Assembly (NCBI GenBank): GCA_943371535.1
Contig: CALRVE020000055.1
Location: forward strand, 1 to 19,688
DNA from: UBA1930 sp943371535
Lineage (GTDB): Bacteria; Bacteroidota; Bacteroidia; Chitinophagales; Chitinophagaceae
Reading direction: 5' to 3'
DNA: 19,688 bases
Position 1 is the stretch's first letter; every line of letters starts with the position of its first letter. The notes beneath the pieces were generated by a model. It did not search any database and was not told the origin of the DNA. It saw only the letters and a list, made by a program, of their open reading frames with translations. The position numbers and the translations under genes were made by a program. Positions 1 to 8,206 of the stretch are shown one piece after another.

Positions 1-143
1 TACTAAGATTTATAATTGAATGATTCTAGTAAAAACCAATAGTATTATTCAACAATAAAATATTAAAATTTCAATATTGAGGTATAATTCTCTCAAACTT
101 GAAGAGGCTATTTTAAATGTAAAATTTGTTGATTACTTTTAAT

Positions 144-170
144 TTGAAACGATTGAATCTAATGTTTCAA
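144..170. repeat. Inverted repeat, possible operator upstream of GH128
   Basis: TTGAAAC at 144-150 is the exact reverse complement of GTTTCAA at 164-170, with a 13-nt spacer. It lies about 110 nt before the chosen start of the GH128 gene. TTTGAAA also occurs at 4944-4950 and 14023-14029, each 130-160 nt before the first gene of another transcription unit. The match is seen in the sequence; a regulatory role is only a guess, since short repeats are common in DNA this AT-rich. Confidence 0.25.
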
Positions 171-214
171 CTGATCTAAAATTATCAGTGGAAATAAAAC
201 AATTCAAAAAAATT

Positions 215-226
215 GCTGTATACAGC
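215..226. promoter_or_regulatory. 12-nt perfect palindrome before GH128 (possible operator)
   Basis: GCTGTATACAGC is a perfect palindrome ending 54 nt before the chosen ATG at 281. Eleven bases of it (ATTGCTGTATA, 212-222) recur in inverted orientation at 5056-5066, just before the beta-helix/sulfatase run. A dimeric regulator such as the AraC-type output domain of the local HTCS could bind such a site, but nothing in the sequence proves this. Confidence 0.3.
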
Positions 227-280
227 TATTGATTGATGTTGATTTTTTATTACCTGCTTGAGCATACTAAAATTGTTGAT

Positions 281-2293
281 ATGAAAAAATTATTACTTTT
301 CTTCTTTTTAAGTGGTTGCTATTCTTCTTTTGCTCAATTGGTTATTTATAATGGAACCAATCAAACGGGCACATCTGCAACTTGCGTTGTATCTACTATT
401 TACAAAGGCACTACCATTCCTGCTAGCTTAAATAATCAAGTGTCTTCAATTGTGTTGCAACAAGGTTTTATGGCAACACTTGCAGAAAATGAAGATGGCA
501 CTGGCGAAGCTTACACATTTATTGCAGCTACAAGTAACATTACGGTAAACCTAAATAAATTTATGAACGATAAAGTTTCATTTATAAGGGTGCTGCCTTT
601 TAGAAATACTTTAAAAAAAGGGGCAGGTTTACAAAACAATGCACATATTGATCAATTAGATGTTTCTTGGTTTTACGATTGGGGACCAAACGATGTAAGT
701 CTTTCAAGTAGAGAATATGCTTTAATGTCTTGGGGACGAACAGGTGCCAACAGTACCACCAATATTAACAACTATATTAATAAACCCGAAGTTACTCATT
801 TATTATCTTTTAACGAACCCGATAATACCGACCAATCCAATGTTCCTTTTGCAGAAGCGGTAACCTTACATGAAAATTTAGCTCAAACTGGCTTACGACT
901 AGGTTCTCCTGCACCAACAGAAAGCCAAGCATTTGTTTGGTTAAAAAGTTTTATGGCTGGTGCAAAAGAACAAAATGTAAAAGTAGATTATGTTGCCATT
1001 CATTGGTACGATTGGGGAAGTTACTTGAATACGCTTAATACATCGCCCAATGCAAATGATGTATTCAATAGATTTAAAAATTATGTAAATAATATATATG
1101 CTATTTATGGCAAACCTATTTGGATTACAGAATTCAATGCCAATAGAAATACAACTTCTGCAACACATCAAGCATTTATTGCTTTAGCATTACCTTGGTT
1201 AGAAGCACAACCTTTTGTAGAGCGTTATGCCTATTTTTTTCCCCCAGCATTACCACCTGTAGATGCCAATGGCAACATTACACCCATTGGTACTGCATAT
1301 AAAAACTTTACAGCTTCTACACTTGCAATAAAAGAAAATCATGATAATACAGAGTTATTAACTGATTCTGTAAACACTTCCTTACAAACAGAAAATGCAA
1401 CCATTTACGGTGGAACCATTGCAAATTGCACCAATGCATCTGGAGGAAGAATTACCAATGCTGTAAGTGGAGGAAATATTATTACATTTCACAACATTGT
1501 TGCTCCAACAACAGGTTCATATAATTTAGAAGTGAACTATTTTTCTACTACCAATAGAAACATTACTGTAAGGGTAAATTATGGTACAACACAAACCGTT
1601 TCAATAACAGCAAGTGGCAGTGCTACTTGTGCACAAGGTGGTGCAAGAGCAATACGTGTAATACCTATTAACTTATTAGCAGGTGCTAATAGCATTGAAC
1701 TTTCTGATGCACCCATTTTAGATTTTATCAATGTTAGAACTACAGGCACGTTACCAGTTTCATTACTCAACTTTACTGGAGGCTTACGTCAATCAGCTGT
1801 TCAACTAAATTGGAGTACAGCAACAGAACAAAACAGCAAATATTTTGATATACTAAAATCTACCAATGGAGAAAATTTTTATTCTATTGGTACAGTAAAT
1901 GCAGCAGGCAATAGTACAGAACAAAAAAATTATTTTCATGCAGATCATCAACCAGCAAAAGGATTGAATTATTACAAACTTAAATTAGTAGATGCCGATG
2001 GTAGTTATACGTATTCAAAAGTAGTACTAATAAAAAATGAAGAGAAAGCCAATCAATTAACATTGGTTGCACAAACAAACAATAGTATTAAAGTTTCAGC
2101 TACAAGTAGTACCACCGAAAAAGCAACAATTATGTTGCTAGGCCTGGATGGAAAAACTTTGTATAAACAAAATGTATTATTAAACAATGGTGCAAACTTT
2201 ATTGATATTCCTGCAAGTATGGTAAAAGGAAATATTGCAATCATTGCTTTAACCACTAGCAAAGGTGTGAGTACTATTAAAGTAATGCAATAA
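281..2293 (+). CDS. T9SS-secreted GH128-type beta-1,3-glucanase with CBM
   Basis: Predicted secreted endo-beta-1,3-glucanase of 670 residues. The start at 281 is preferred to the in-frame ATG at 233 because it puts a standard Sec signal peptide (MKKLLLFFFLSGCYSSFAQ) at the N-terminus. Domains in order: a beta-gamma-crystallin-like module (about 20-105, two strands ending in QVSSIVL and DKVSFIRV); a GH128 (Asl1-like) TIM barrel (about 110-340) with VSWFYDWGP, NEPDN (E179, likely acid/base), HWYDWG and PIWITEF (E284, likely nucleophile); a CBM6/CBM35-like beta-sandwich (about 368-487, ending in LLAGANSIEL); a linker beta-domain starting LPVSLLNF, common before T9SS tails; and a type A-like C-terminal sorting domain (about 593-670). 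The T9SS tail implies release or attachment at the outer surface, so it should act first on polymer. GH128 assignment rests on motifs and Glu spacing. The substrate could be another beta-glucan-containing polymer. Confidence 0.85.
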   Translation: MKKLLLFFFLSGCYSSFAQLVIYNGTNQTGTSATCVVSTIYKGTTIPASLNNQVSSIVLQQGFMATLAENEDGTGEAYTFIAATSNITVNLNKFMNDKVSFIRVLPFRNTLKKGAGLQNNAHIDQLDVSWFYDWGPNDVSLSSREYALMSWGRTGANSTTNINNYINKPEVTHLLSFNEPDNTDQSNVPFAEAVTLHENLAQTGLRLGSPAPTESQAFVWLKSFMAGAKEQNVKVDYVAIHWYDWGSYLNTLNTSPNANDVFNRFKNYVNNIYAIYGKPIWITEFNANRNTTSATHQAFIALALPWLEAQPFVERYAYFFPPALPPVDANGNITPIGTAYKNFTASTLAIKENHDNTELLTDSVNTSLQTENATIYGGTIANCTNASGGRITNAVSGGNIITFHNIVAPTTGSYNLEVNYFSTTNRNITVRVNYGTTQTVSITASGSATCAQGGARAIRVIPINLLAGANSIELSDAPILDFINVRTTGTLPVSLLNFTGGLRQSAVQLNWSTATEQNSKYFDILKSTNGENFYSIGTVNAAGNSTEQKNYFHADHQPAKGLNYYKLKLVDADGSYTYSKVVLIKNEEKANQLTLVAQTNNSIKVSATSSTTEKATIMLLGLDGKTLYKQNVLLNNGANFIDIPASMVKGNIAIIALTTSKGVSTIKVMQ

Positions 2294-2317
2294 ATTGTTG
2301 TTATACTTTCAAACAAA

Positions 2318-2350
2318 CAAATCCTAAACTAAACCTTAGTTTAGGATTTG
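2318..2350 (+). terminator. Strong stem-loop after the GH128 gene
   Basis: CAAATCCTAAACT (2318-2330) pairs perfectly with AGTTTAGGATTTG (2338-2350). Two further A-T pairs can close the 7-nt loop down to 3 nt. It starts 25 nt after the GH128 stop codon. No T-run follows on the + strand, while the - strand exit is T-richer, so it may act as an imperfect or bidirectional terminator, or as a 3' mRNA-stabilising hairpin. It is flanked by a direct repeat, TTGTTATACTTT, at 2298-2309 and 2367-2378. Confidence 0.6.
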
Positions 2351-2379
2351 CTGTAAATAAAGATTCTTGTTATACTTTG
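2347..2379 (+). promoter_or_regulatory. Candidate promoter for GH16/esterase unit
   Basis: TTTG at 2347-2350, a 22-nt spacer, then TACTTTG at 2373-2379. This resembles the Bacteroidota vegetative promoter (TTG, about 17-23 nt, TAnnTTTG) but has one base fewer between TA and TTTG. It sits about 160 nt before the GH16 start, and its upstream box overlaps the right arm of the hairpin. The rest of 2380-2542 shows no gene or clear structure. The call is weak because such words arise easily in AT-rich DNA. Confidence 0.25.
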
Positions 2380-2542
2380 CACTCAAGAAAATGAATTTAC
2401 AATCGAATTTGCATCATACATCATCCACTCATCCTCAAATATTTACAAAGTAAAAATATTGAATGATTTACACCTATTAAATGAACACTCCAGTTTTCAA
2501 TAATGTATAGTCAAAATGTACATTTACGTGAACGAAAAGTCA

Positions 2543-3397
2543 ATGAAAAAAATGCTTTTACCTATCTTATTGTTTACACTAGTATCATGTGCAAAAAACA
2601 ACACCACTCCAGCTCAGTACAATCCAAGTAATAATACATTAAGCTATAAATTGTTCTGGTTCGATGAATTTAACAATTCAGGAAACCTAGATTCTACCAA
2701 GTGGGAATTTGAAAATGGATTTAAACGCAATGAAGAAGCTCAATGGTATCAAAAAGAAAATGCGATTTGTGAAAATGGCAATTTAGTCATTACCGGCAAA
2801 AGAGAAAATAAGCCCAATCCAACTTTTATTGCTGGCAGTACTGATTGGAGAACAAAACGTCAATTTATAGAATTCACTTCTGCTAGTGTAACTATGAAAA
2901 GAGAACATGCAATTAAATATGGCAAAATAGAAGTGAGAGCAAAAATTGATGCACAAACAGGTTTATGGCCAGCCATTTGGACATTAGGTGTTTCTGGCGA
3001 ATGGCCATCGAATGGTGAAATAGACATAATGGAGTATTACAACAATAAAATATTGGCCAATTTTGCATGGGCAAGTGCTACAAGATGGCAAGCTATTTGG
3101 AATTCTAAAACAAAATCCATTGAATCACTTGGTGGAGCAGCCTGGGCAAATCAATTTCATGTATGGACTTTAGAATGGGATGCATCAATGATGAAAATAT
3201 CAATAGATGATGTAATCATTAATACTGCTGATTTAAGTCAAACAGTAAATAAAAGTGATGGGGTAAATCCATTTCGTCAAGCCCATTACTTACTATTAAA
3301 CCTTGCCATGGGTGGAAATAATGGTGGAAGTTTAACTAACACAGTTTTGCCTTCTAAATACTTGATAGATTATGTAAGAATTTATCAGAAAAAATAA
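2543..3397 (+). CDS. GH16 family glycoside hydrolase, predicted lipoprotein
   Basis: Endo-acting beta-glycanase of the GH16 fold, 284 residues. The start at 2543 is chosen over the in-frame ATG at 2516 because it gives a lipoprotein signal (MKKMLLPILLFTLVSC) with a good lipobox, LVSC. No acidic cluster follows the Cys, so a surface-export signal is not obvious and periplasmic anchoring is possible. GH16 signatures are GLWPAIWTLG and the catalytic motif GEIDIMEYY (nucleophile E159, acid/base E164, with the extra Met of the beta-bulge form). The end, IDYVRIYQKK, is the usual last GH16 strand, so this is a bare catalytic domain. After the catalytic strand the sequence runs KILANFAWA rather than the His-containing stretch of many laminarinases, so beta-1,3-glucan is not certain and a beta-galactan is possible. 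The esterase gene starts 55 nt downstream and is probably cotranscribed. Confidence 0.88.
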   Translation: MKKMLLPILLFTLVSCAKNNTTPAQYNPSNNTLSYKLFWFDEFNNSGNLDSTKWEFENGFKRNEEAQWYQKENAICENGNLVITGKRENKPNPTFIAGSTDWRTKRQFIEFTSASVTMKREHAIKYGKIEVRAKIDAQTGLWPAIWTLGVSGEWPSNGEIDIMEYYNNKILANFAWASATRWQAIWNSKTKSIESLGGAAWANQFHVWTLEWDASMMKISIDDVIINTADLSQTVNKSDGVNPFRQAHYLLLNLAMGGNNGGSLTNTVLPSKYLIDYVRIYQKK

Positions 3398-3452
3398 TTG
3401 TCAACTTCACTTAAATTCATTTTTCAATTTTATACAAAACATATTTTACTGT

Positions 3453-4856
3453 ATGAAAAAGTTGCTGATTGTTTTAATTAGTGTGTATTGTATTGTTTTA
3501 AATAATCTACATGCCCAAACTACTTTACCTAATTTTTTCAGCGAAAATATGGTGTTACAACAACAGCAATTTGTATCAATTTGGGGTACTGATGAACCGA
3601 ACAAAAAAATTACAGTTAAAGGAAGTTGGGGTAAAGATGCAAAAGCAGCATCTGATGATAAGGGTAAATGGAAATTAAAAATTGAAACCCCTATAGCAGG
3701 TGGTCCATATACATTAACAGTAAAGGGAAGTAAAGAAATTATATTCAATAATGTGTTAATTGGTGAAGTATGGCTTTGCTCTGGTCAATCAAATATGGAA
3801 ATGCCTGTGAAAGGATATTCCAGTCAACCAATCATTGGAAGTAATGAAGCCATATTAAATTCTAACAACAACAATATTCGTTTTTTTAACACACCACGTT
3901 CAGCAAGTATTACACCGCTCGAAAATTCAAAAGGCGAATGGAAATCTGCTAATCCTACTACTACAGGAAACTTTAGTGCTACTGCCTATTTCTTTGCAAA
4001 GAAAATGCAATCGGCACTCAATGTTCCCGTGGGTATTATTCAAACAGCATGGGGAGCTTCAACTATAGAAAGTTGGATGGATAAAGAAACATTGGGTTCA
4101 TTTTCCAATAAAATAATTCCTGATAAAGTACCAGATTCAATTCCTAATCGTACACCTACTATTATGTACAACTCTATGTTACATCCTTATATTGGTTACA
4201 CTATGAAAGGAATGTTATGGTATCAAGGTGAAGGAAATAGAGAAAATGCACATGAGTATACAGCACTAAGTAAAGCAATGATTAATGCATTACGTAAGCA
4301 ATGGCAAATAGGCGATTTCCCATTTTATTTTGTACAAATTGCTCCATTTGAACCTGGTAAAATTAATTCAGCTTTTTTACGTGAAGCTCAATTAAAAACC
4401 ATGCAAACAGTAACCAATACAGGCATGGCTGTAACCATGGATATTGGAGAAAGAACTGTTATTCATCCTGCACAAAAAGAACAGGTAGGTAATCGTTTAG
4501 CCTATTGGGCTTTAGCAAAAGATTATCAAATAAAAGGAATTGCTTTTAGTGGCCCTGTATATAAAGAAATGCAAAAAACCAATAATGGTAAAATCATAGT
4601 AAAGTTTGATTATTGTGATTTAGGCTTAAGCAGTTTTGATAAAACACTATCAGATTTTGAAATTGCAGGAGAAGACAAAGTTTTTTATCCTGCAGAAGCA
4701 ACAATACAAAAAGATAAAAACGGACAAGTAATTGTTTGGAACGATTCAGTTAAAAATCCTGTTCATGTACGTTATGCTTTTAAAAGTTGGGCAGTAGGTA
4801 GTTTATTTAATGTACAAGGTTTACCAGCATCTTCTTTTAGAACAGATGATTGGTAA
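3453..4856 (+). CDS. SASA-family carbohydrate O-acetylesterase
   Basis: Exported esterase (467 residues) related to sialate 9-O-acetylesterase, predicted to remove O-acetyl groups from glycan chains. Signal peptide: MKKLLIVLISVYCIVLNNLHA. An N-terminal beta-domain (to about 100) leads into the SGNH/SASA core with GEVWLCSGQSNMEM (nucleophile S113). The other family marks are MLWYQGEGN (256-262 for WYQGEGN; most relatives have GESN) and DIGERTVIHP (D330, H338 as likely catalytic pair). A C-terminal beta-sandwich follows to residue 467. Members of this family in Bacteroidota glycan loci usually deacetylate plant or algal polysaccharides rather than sialic acid, and no sialidase or sialate catabolism gene is seen here, so a sialate role is unlikely. 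It follows GH16 after 55 nt; a 242-nt gap separates it from the next unit. Confidence 0.88.
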   Translation: MKKLLIVLISVYCIVLNNLHAQTTLPNFFSENMVLQQQQFVSIWGTDEPNKKITVKGSWGKDAKAASDDKGKWKLKIETPIAGGPYTLTVKGSKEIIFNNVLIGEVWLCSGQSNMEMPVKGYSSQPIIGSNEAILNSNNNNIRFFNTPRSASITPLENSKGEWKSANPTTTGNFSATAYFFAKKMQSALNVPVGIIQTAWGASTIESWMDKETLGSFSNKIIPDKVPDSIPNRTPTIMYNSMLHPYIGYTMKGMLWYQGEGNRENAHEYTALSKAMINALRKQWQIGDFPFYFVQIAPFEPGKINSAFLREAQLKTMQTVTNTGMAVTMDIGERTVIHPAQKEQVGNRLAYWALAKDYQIKGIAFSGPVYKEMQKTNNGKIIVKFDYCDLGLSSFDKTLSDFEIAGEDKVFYPAEATIQKDKNGQVIVWNDSVKNPVHVRYAFKSWAVGSLFNVQGLPASSFRTDDW

Positions 4857-5098
4857 AATAAAATTCTCTTCAATCCTACTCTATTGTATTAATTGAGTTT
4901 TACCAACTGCTAAAGCTTGTATTTGAATTGAATACACCCTTATTTTGAAAGTTAGTATACTGCTACATTCAGTAAGTAGCATTAGTTTTATTATCAAATA
5001 TTTTTTGTACGAAATATACCTTTAAAAGATTGTTGATATAATTTTTTAAAAATATTATACAGCAATAATAACAACCTTAACGATTAACATTTCCCCTA
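4857..5098 (+). other. Intergenic regulatory region before the beta-helix/sulfatase run
   Basis: No gene is seen in these 242 nt. They hold a candidate promoter (4917-4947), a small inverted repeat TGCTAC (4961-4966) / GTAGCA (4976-4981), and TATACAGCAAT at 5056-5066, the reverse complement of part of the palindrome before GH128. No clear terminator follows the esterase stop. This is the most likely control region for the beta-helix, two sulfatases, microprotein and HTCS genes. Confidence 0.5.
4917..4947 (+). promoter_or_regulatory. Candidate promoter for the beta-helix/sulfatase/HTCS run
   Basis: TTG at 4917-4919, a 21-nt spacer, then TATTTTG at 4941-4947, about 150 nt before the ATG at 5099. 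The boxes resemble the Bacteroidota promoter with a one-base-shorter downstream element. The TTTGAAA that overlaps its 3' end recurs upstream of GH128 and GH2. Low certainty. Confidence 0.25.
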
Positions 5099-6733
5099 AT
5101 GAAATTGCTTCCAATTATATTATTTTCTCTCTTGTTAATTTGTAGCGAAACACTCCATGCAACAAATTACTACATCAATAGTTTGGATGGTAATAACCAA
5201 AATTCAGGTACTAGCAAAATACTATGTTGGAAAAGCATAGAGCCCATTAAAAACATTCAACTTCAAAAAGGCGATTCTATTTTATTTGCTAAGGGGCAGC
5301 AATTTACTGGTATGGTATCTATTGTAAATGTAAATGGCAGTGCAACAAAACCTATTGTTATATCTAGTTACGATTACAAAAGCAGTAATTTAAAACCCAT
5401 TTTAGATGCAGGAAACGAATTATATACAATACTTATACAAAATGCTTCATTTGTAAAAGTAATAGGTGTTGAGGTAACTGCATTAACCCCCTATCAATCA
5501 AATAACACAAATAATAAAAATGAAATTCGTTGTGGAATTTTAGTACAAGTAACTAAAAATGAACCCTATGAAAGTATTGAATTGATTGATGTTGTTGTAC
5601 ACGATATATTTTATTATGCTCCAGGATTTACACGTTCTGCTGCCGAAATAAAATCGGCCAATGGAACACAAAATTATGGTTGGGGTATTCGATTTATCAA
5701 TAATACTAAGTCGGGTAAATTAACCAATATAAAAGTGCTACAATCCGAAATTTATAAAGTAAGTCATACTGGTTTAAAATTTACTGCCACTACCGATGGC
5801 ATTCAACAAATAGAAGTTGCCAATTGCAAAATAACACATACCGGAGGACCGGGTATGCAATTTTCAGGTGTAACCAATGGTTACATTCATCATAACCAAA
5901 TTCAATATTCAGGCTCTACTGCCGATAGTAGAAATTGGAGTAGAGGTAGTGGTTTATGGACTTGGGGTTGCTCGAACATTTTAATTGAACACAACCGTTT
6001 TGAAAATGCCAATGGACCTGGAGATAGTGCAGGTGTACACATAGATTTCAATTGCAACGATGTAATTGTGCAATACAATTTGAGTGCCAACAATGCTGGT
6101 GGTTTTTGCGAAATTTTAGGTAACAACTACAACTGTGCCTATCGCTACAATATTAGTATTAATGATGGTTTTAGAGTAAAAGGCGTTAATGGAGCATTTC
6201 AAGAAGGAAAAATATTTTGGCTGAGCGGCTATCAAGGAAATGAGAAAAAAAATGCAGGACCTTACAATAGTTATTTCTACAATAACACCATTTATGTTGC
6301 TGCAGGTATCACTCCAAGAGTTGCAATAAGTAGTAGCTCTAAAGGTGTGTACATTGCCAACAATATTTTTTATTTTGAAGATTCAGCAAAAATGGTTGCT
6401 GGAGATCAAAAAAAAGTAGAAGTAGATGCAGATGGTATTCCAAACGTAGTATTTAAAAATAATTTGTTTTTAAATGCCAATAACTGGCCGTTAGAAGCAC
6501 CTGTGAAAGATGAATCTCCTAAAATTGGGAATCCTTTTTATACGAATAAGGGAGGTGTAGCATTAACAGATTATAGACCCACCAATAAAAAATTAATTAA
6601 AAATAAAGGCATTCACATTAAGCCAATACCAACAGATACTATTGGTATAAGAATTGGCTTGAAAATGCATAAAGACATTTTAGGTAATACTATTAAAGGC
6701 AAACCAGATATGGGAGCTATTGAATTAAAATAA
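5099..6733 (+). CDS. Exported right-handed parallel beta-helix protein, function unassigned
   Basis: 544-residue exported protein with signal peptide MKLLPIILFSLLLICSETLHA. The mature start, TNYYINSLDGNN, and the following QKGDSILFAKG are typical of the N-terminal cap of beta-helix polysaccharide lyases and related proteins. The middle (about 100-440) is a run of short strand repeats rich in Asn and Gly, such as IHHNQIQYSG, ILIEHNRFENANG, VIVQYNLSANN and YFYNNTIYVAAG. The end, GKPDMGAIELK, is the usual C-terminal cap motif of such proteins. Conserved-looking polar spots (GDSAGVHIDFNCND; CEILGNNYNC) could line an active site, but I cannot name catalytic residues. Position at the head of a sulfatase run suggests a lyase, a glycosidase acting on sulfated or anhydro-sugar linkages, or a binding protein. 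It is followed directly by the first sulfatase: its stop codon overlaps an in-frame upstream ATG of that gene. Confidence 0.75.
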   Translation: MKLLPIILFSLLLICSETLHATNYYINSLDGNNQNSGTSKILCWKSIEPIKNIQLQKGDSILFAKGQQFTGMVSIVNVNGSATKPIVISSYDYKSSNLKPILDAGNELYTILIQNASFVKVIGVEVTALTPYQSNNTNNKNEIRCGILVQVTKNEPYESIELIDVVVHDIFYYAPGFTRSAAEIKSANGTQNYGWGIRFINNTKSGKLTNIKVLQSEIYKVSHTGLKFTATTDGIQQIEVANCKITHTGGPGMQFSGVTNGYIHHNQIQYSGSTADSRNWSRGSGLWTWGCSNILIEHNRFENANGPGDSAGVHIDFNCNDVIVQYNLSANNAGGFCEILGNNYNCAYRYNISINDGFRVKGVNGAFQEGKIFWLSGYQGNEKKNAGPYNSYFYNNTIYVAAGITPRVAISSSSKGVYIANNIFYFEDSAKMVAGDQKKVEVDADGIPNVVFKNNLFLNANNWPLEAPVKDESPKIGNPFYTNKGGVALTDYRPTNKKLIKNKGIHIKPIPTDTIGIRIGLKMHKDILGNTIKGKPDMGAIELK

Positions 6734-6765
6734 TGATTGATTCAAAATATTTTGAAAAATATACA

Positions 6766-8196
6766 ATGAAAAAAAGAAGCATCCTATTTACTAGCATAGT
6801 TTTGATTAGCTCAAGTTTATTAGTAATAGTTACATCATTTACTAAAAAGAATAATTTCAATCTTAGCAGTAAAGGAGATAAACCTAACATCATTATTATT
6901 TTAACCGATGATCAAGGCTATGCCGATGTTGGCTTTAATGGTTGTAAAGATATACCAACACCTAATATAGATCGTATTGCAATAAATGGAGTAGTATTTA
7001 CACAAGCCTATGTAAGTTATGCAGTTTGTGCACCTAGCAGAGCTGGTTTAATAACAGGCAGATATCAAGATAGATTTGGCTATAGTCGTAACCCATTATA
7101 CCGTCCATTTGATCCAGAAATTGGTTTATCATTAAACGAGCAAATGTTACCTGAATTGTTACAAAAATCTGGCTACAGAACAATGGGCATTGGCAAATGG
7201 CATTTAGGTGTACATGAACAATTTAGACCATGGAAACGAGGTTTTAATGAGTTCTTTGGTTTTCTTGGTGGTGGTCATAGATACTTCCCATCTGAATATG
7301 ATATTAACCATCCGGATAGTGCCAAAAACGAAGCCCAAAGCTATCGTACAAAACTGATTAGAAATGAACAAGTAATTGAAGGAAAAGAATATTTAACCGA
7401 TGAACTCTCCAATGAAGCTGTAGCTTTTATTGAGAGAAATAAACAACAACCCTTCTTTTTATACCTTGCTTATAACGCACCACATACACCTTTACAAGCA
7501 AGTGAAAAATATTTAAGTCGTTTTGAAGATATTAAAGATCCGAAAAGAAAAACCTATGCAGCAATGGTTAGTGCTGTAGATGATGGTGTTGGTGCTGTAC
7601 TCAACAAATTAAAAGAACTAAATATTGATGAAAATACCATTGTAATATTTTTATCTGATAATGGTGGTCCAGAAAAAGACAATAGCAGCAATAATGGAGT
7701 GTTAAGGGGTGCCAAAGGTTCTTTATTTGAAGGCGGTATTAGAGTTCCATTTGCTATGCAATGGCCTAAAAAAATTAAAGCCAATTCAATATTTAATGAC
7801 CCCATTATTTCTTTAGACATATTTGCCACTGTTGCTGCTAATATTAGTGGTGGCCTAAAACCCAAGAGTCCCTTAGATGGAGTTAATTTAATTCCACATA
7901 TTCAAGGTACAAAAAAAGATGCTCCACACGAATATTTATTTTGGCGTCAGTTCGACCCCAAAAATTATGCTGTATTACATTCATCTGGCTTAAAACAAGT
8001 GATATTGAGAGATACAAGCATGAGTGTATATGATTTAAAAAGTGATATTGGAGAAGAAACAAATGTTGTAGAACAACATAAAAAAACAATTGAACAGTTT
8101 GAACAACAAAGAAAAAAATGGGAATCGTTTATAATACCTCCAACATTTTTAGGCTTAAGCCAAGAGGAACAATACAACAAACAAAAAAAGAAATAA
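6766..8196 (+). CDS. S1 family sulfatase (Cys type), exported
   Basis: Hydrolyses sulfate esters on sugars; alkaline-phosphatase-like fold, 476 residues. The start at 6766 places the signal/anchor sequence (MKKRSILFTSIVLISSSLLV) at the N-terminus. An in-frame ATG at 6733 overlaps the previous stop as TAATG and would add 11 residues; it remains possible. Active-site signature CAPSRAGLITG has C88 as the residue to be converted to formylglycine. Other marks: metal-binding D48-D49 in LTDDQGYAD, K144 and H146 in GKWHLG, NAPHTPL, D298-N299 in LSDNGG, and a Lys/Gly-rich loop before RVPFAMQWP. The length is normal for the family. The subfamily, and so the sulfate position, cannot be read by eye. The layout is very like the next gene, which starts 10 nt later, suggesting related enzymes acting on different sulfate positions. 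Confidence 0.92.
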   Translation: MKKRSILFTSIVLISSSLLVIVTSFTKKNNFNLSSKGDKPNIIIILTDDQGYADVGFNGCKDIPTPNIDRIAINGVVFTQAYVSYAVCAPSRAGLITGRYQDRFGYSRNPLYRPFDPEIGLSLNEQMLPELLQKSGYRTMGIGKWHLGVHEQFRPWKRGFNEFFGFLGGGHRYFPSEYDINHPDSAKNEAQSYRTKLIRNEQVIEGKEYLTDELSNEAVAFIERNKQQPFFLYLAYNAPHTPLQASEKYLSRFEDIKDPKRKTYAAMVSAVDDGVGAVLNKLKELNIDENTIVIFLSDNGGPEKDNSSNNGVLRGAKGSLFEGGIRVPFAMQWPKKIKANSIFNDPIISLDIFATVAANISGGLKPKSPLDGVNLIPHIQGTKKDAPHEYLFWRQFDPKNYAVLHSSGLKQVILRDTSMSVYDLKSDIGEETNVVEQHKKTIEQFEQQRKKWESFIIPPTFLGLSQEEQYNKQKKK

Positions 8197-8206
8197 GCAT
8201 ACACCA

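Larger units (their letters stand above)
1..280. other. Non-coding leader upstream of the GH128 gene
   Basis: No convincing coding sequence is seen on either strand. The stretch is very AT-rich. It holds a perfect 10-nt palindrome at 71-80 (TCAATATTGA), an inverted repeat with 7-bp arms at 144-150 and 164-170 (TTGAAAC / GTTTCAA, 13-nt spacer), and a perfect 12-nt palindrome at 215-226. It probably carries the promoter and any operator of the GH128 gene, but no clear Bacteroidota promoter (TTG plus TAnnTTTG at proper spacing) could be picked out. The upstream neighbour lies outside the window. Confidence 0.6.

Noticed and set aside
941..1171. Minus-strand ORFs inside the GH128, GH16, esterase, sulfatase, HTCS and GH2 genes
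   Set aside because: They lie entirely over genes with clear family motifs, lack recognisable domains and are expected by chance in AT-rich coding DNA.
3453..4856. Sialic acid utilisation role for the SASA esterase
   Set aside because: No sialidase or sialate catabolism gene is nearby, and the family commonly acts on other acetylated glycans.
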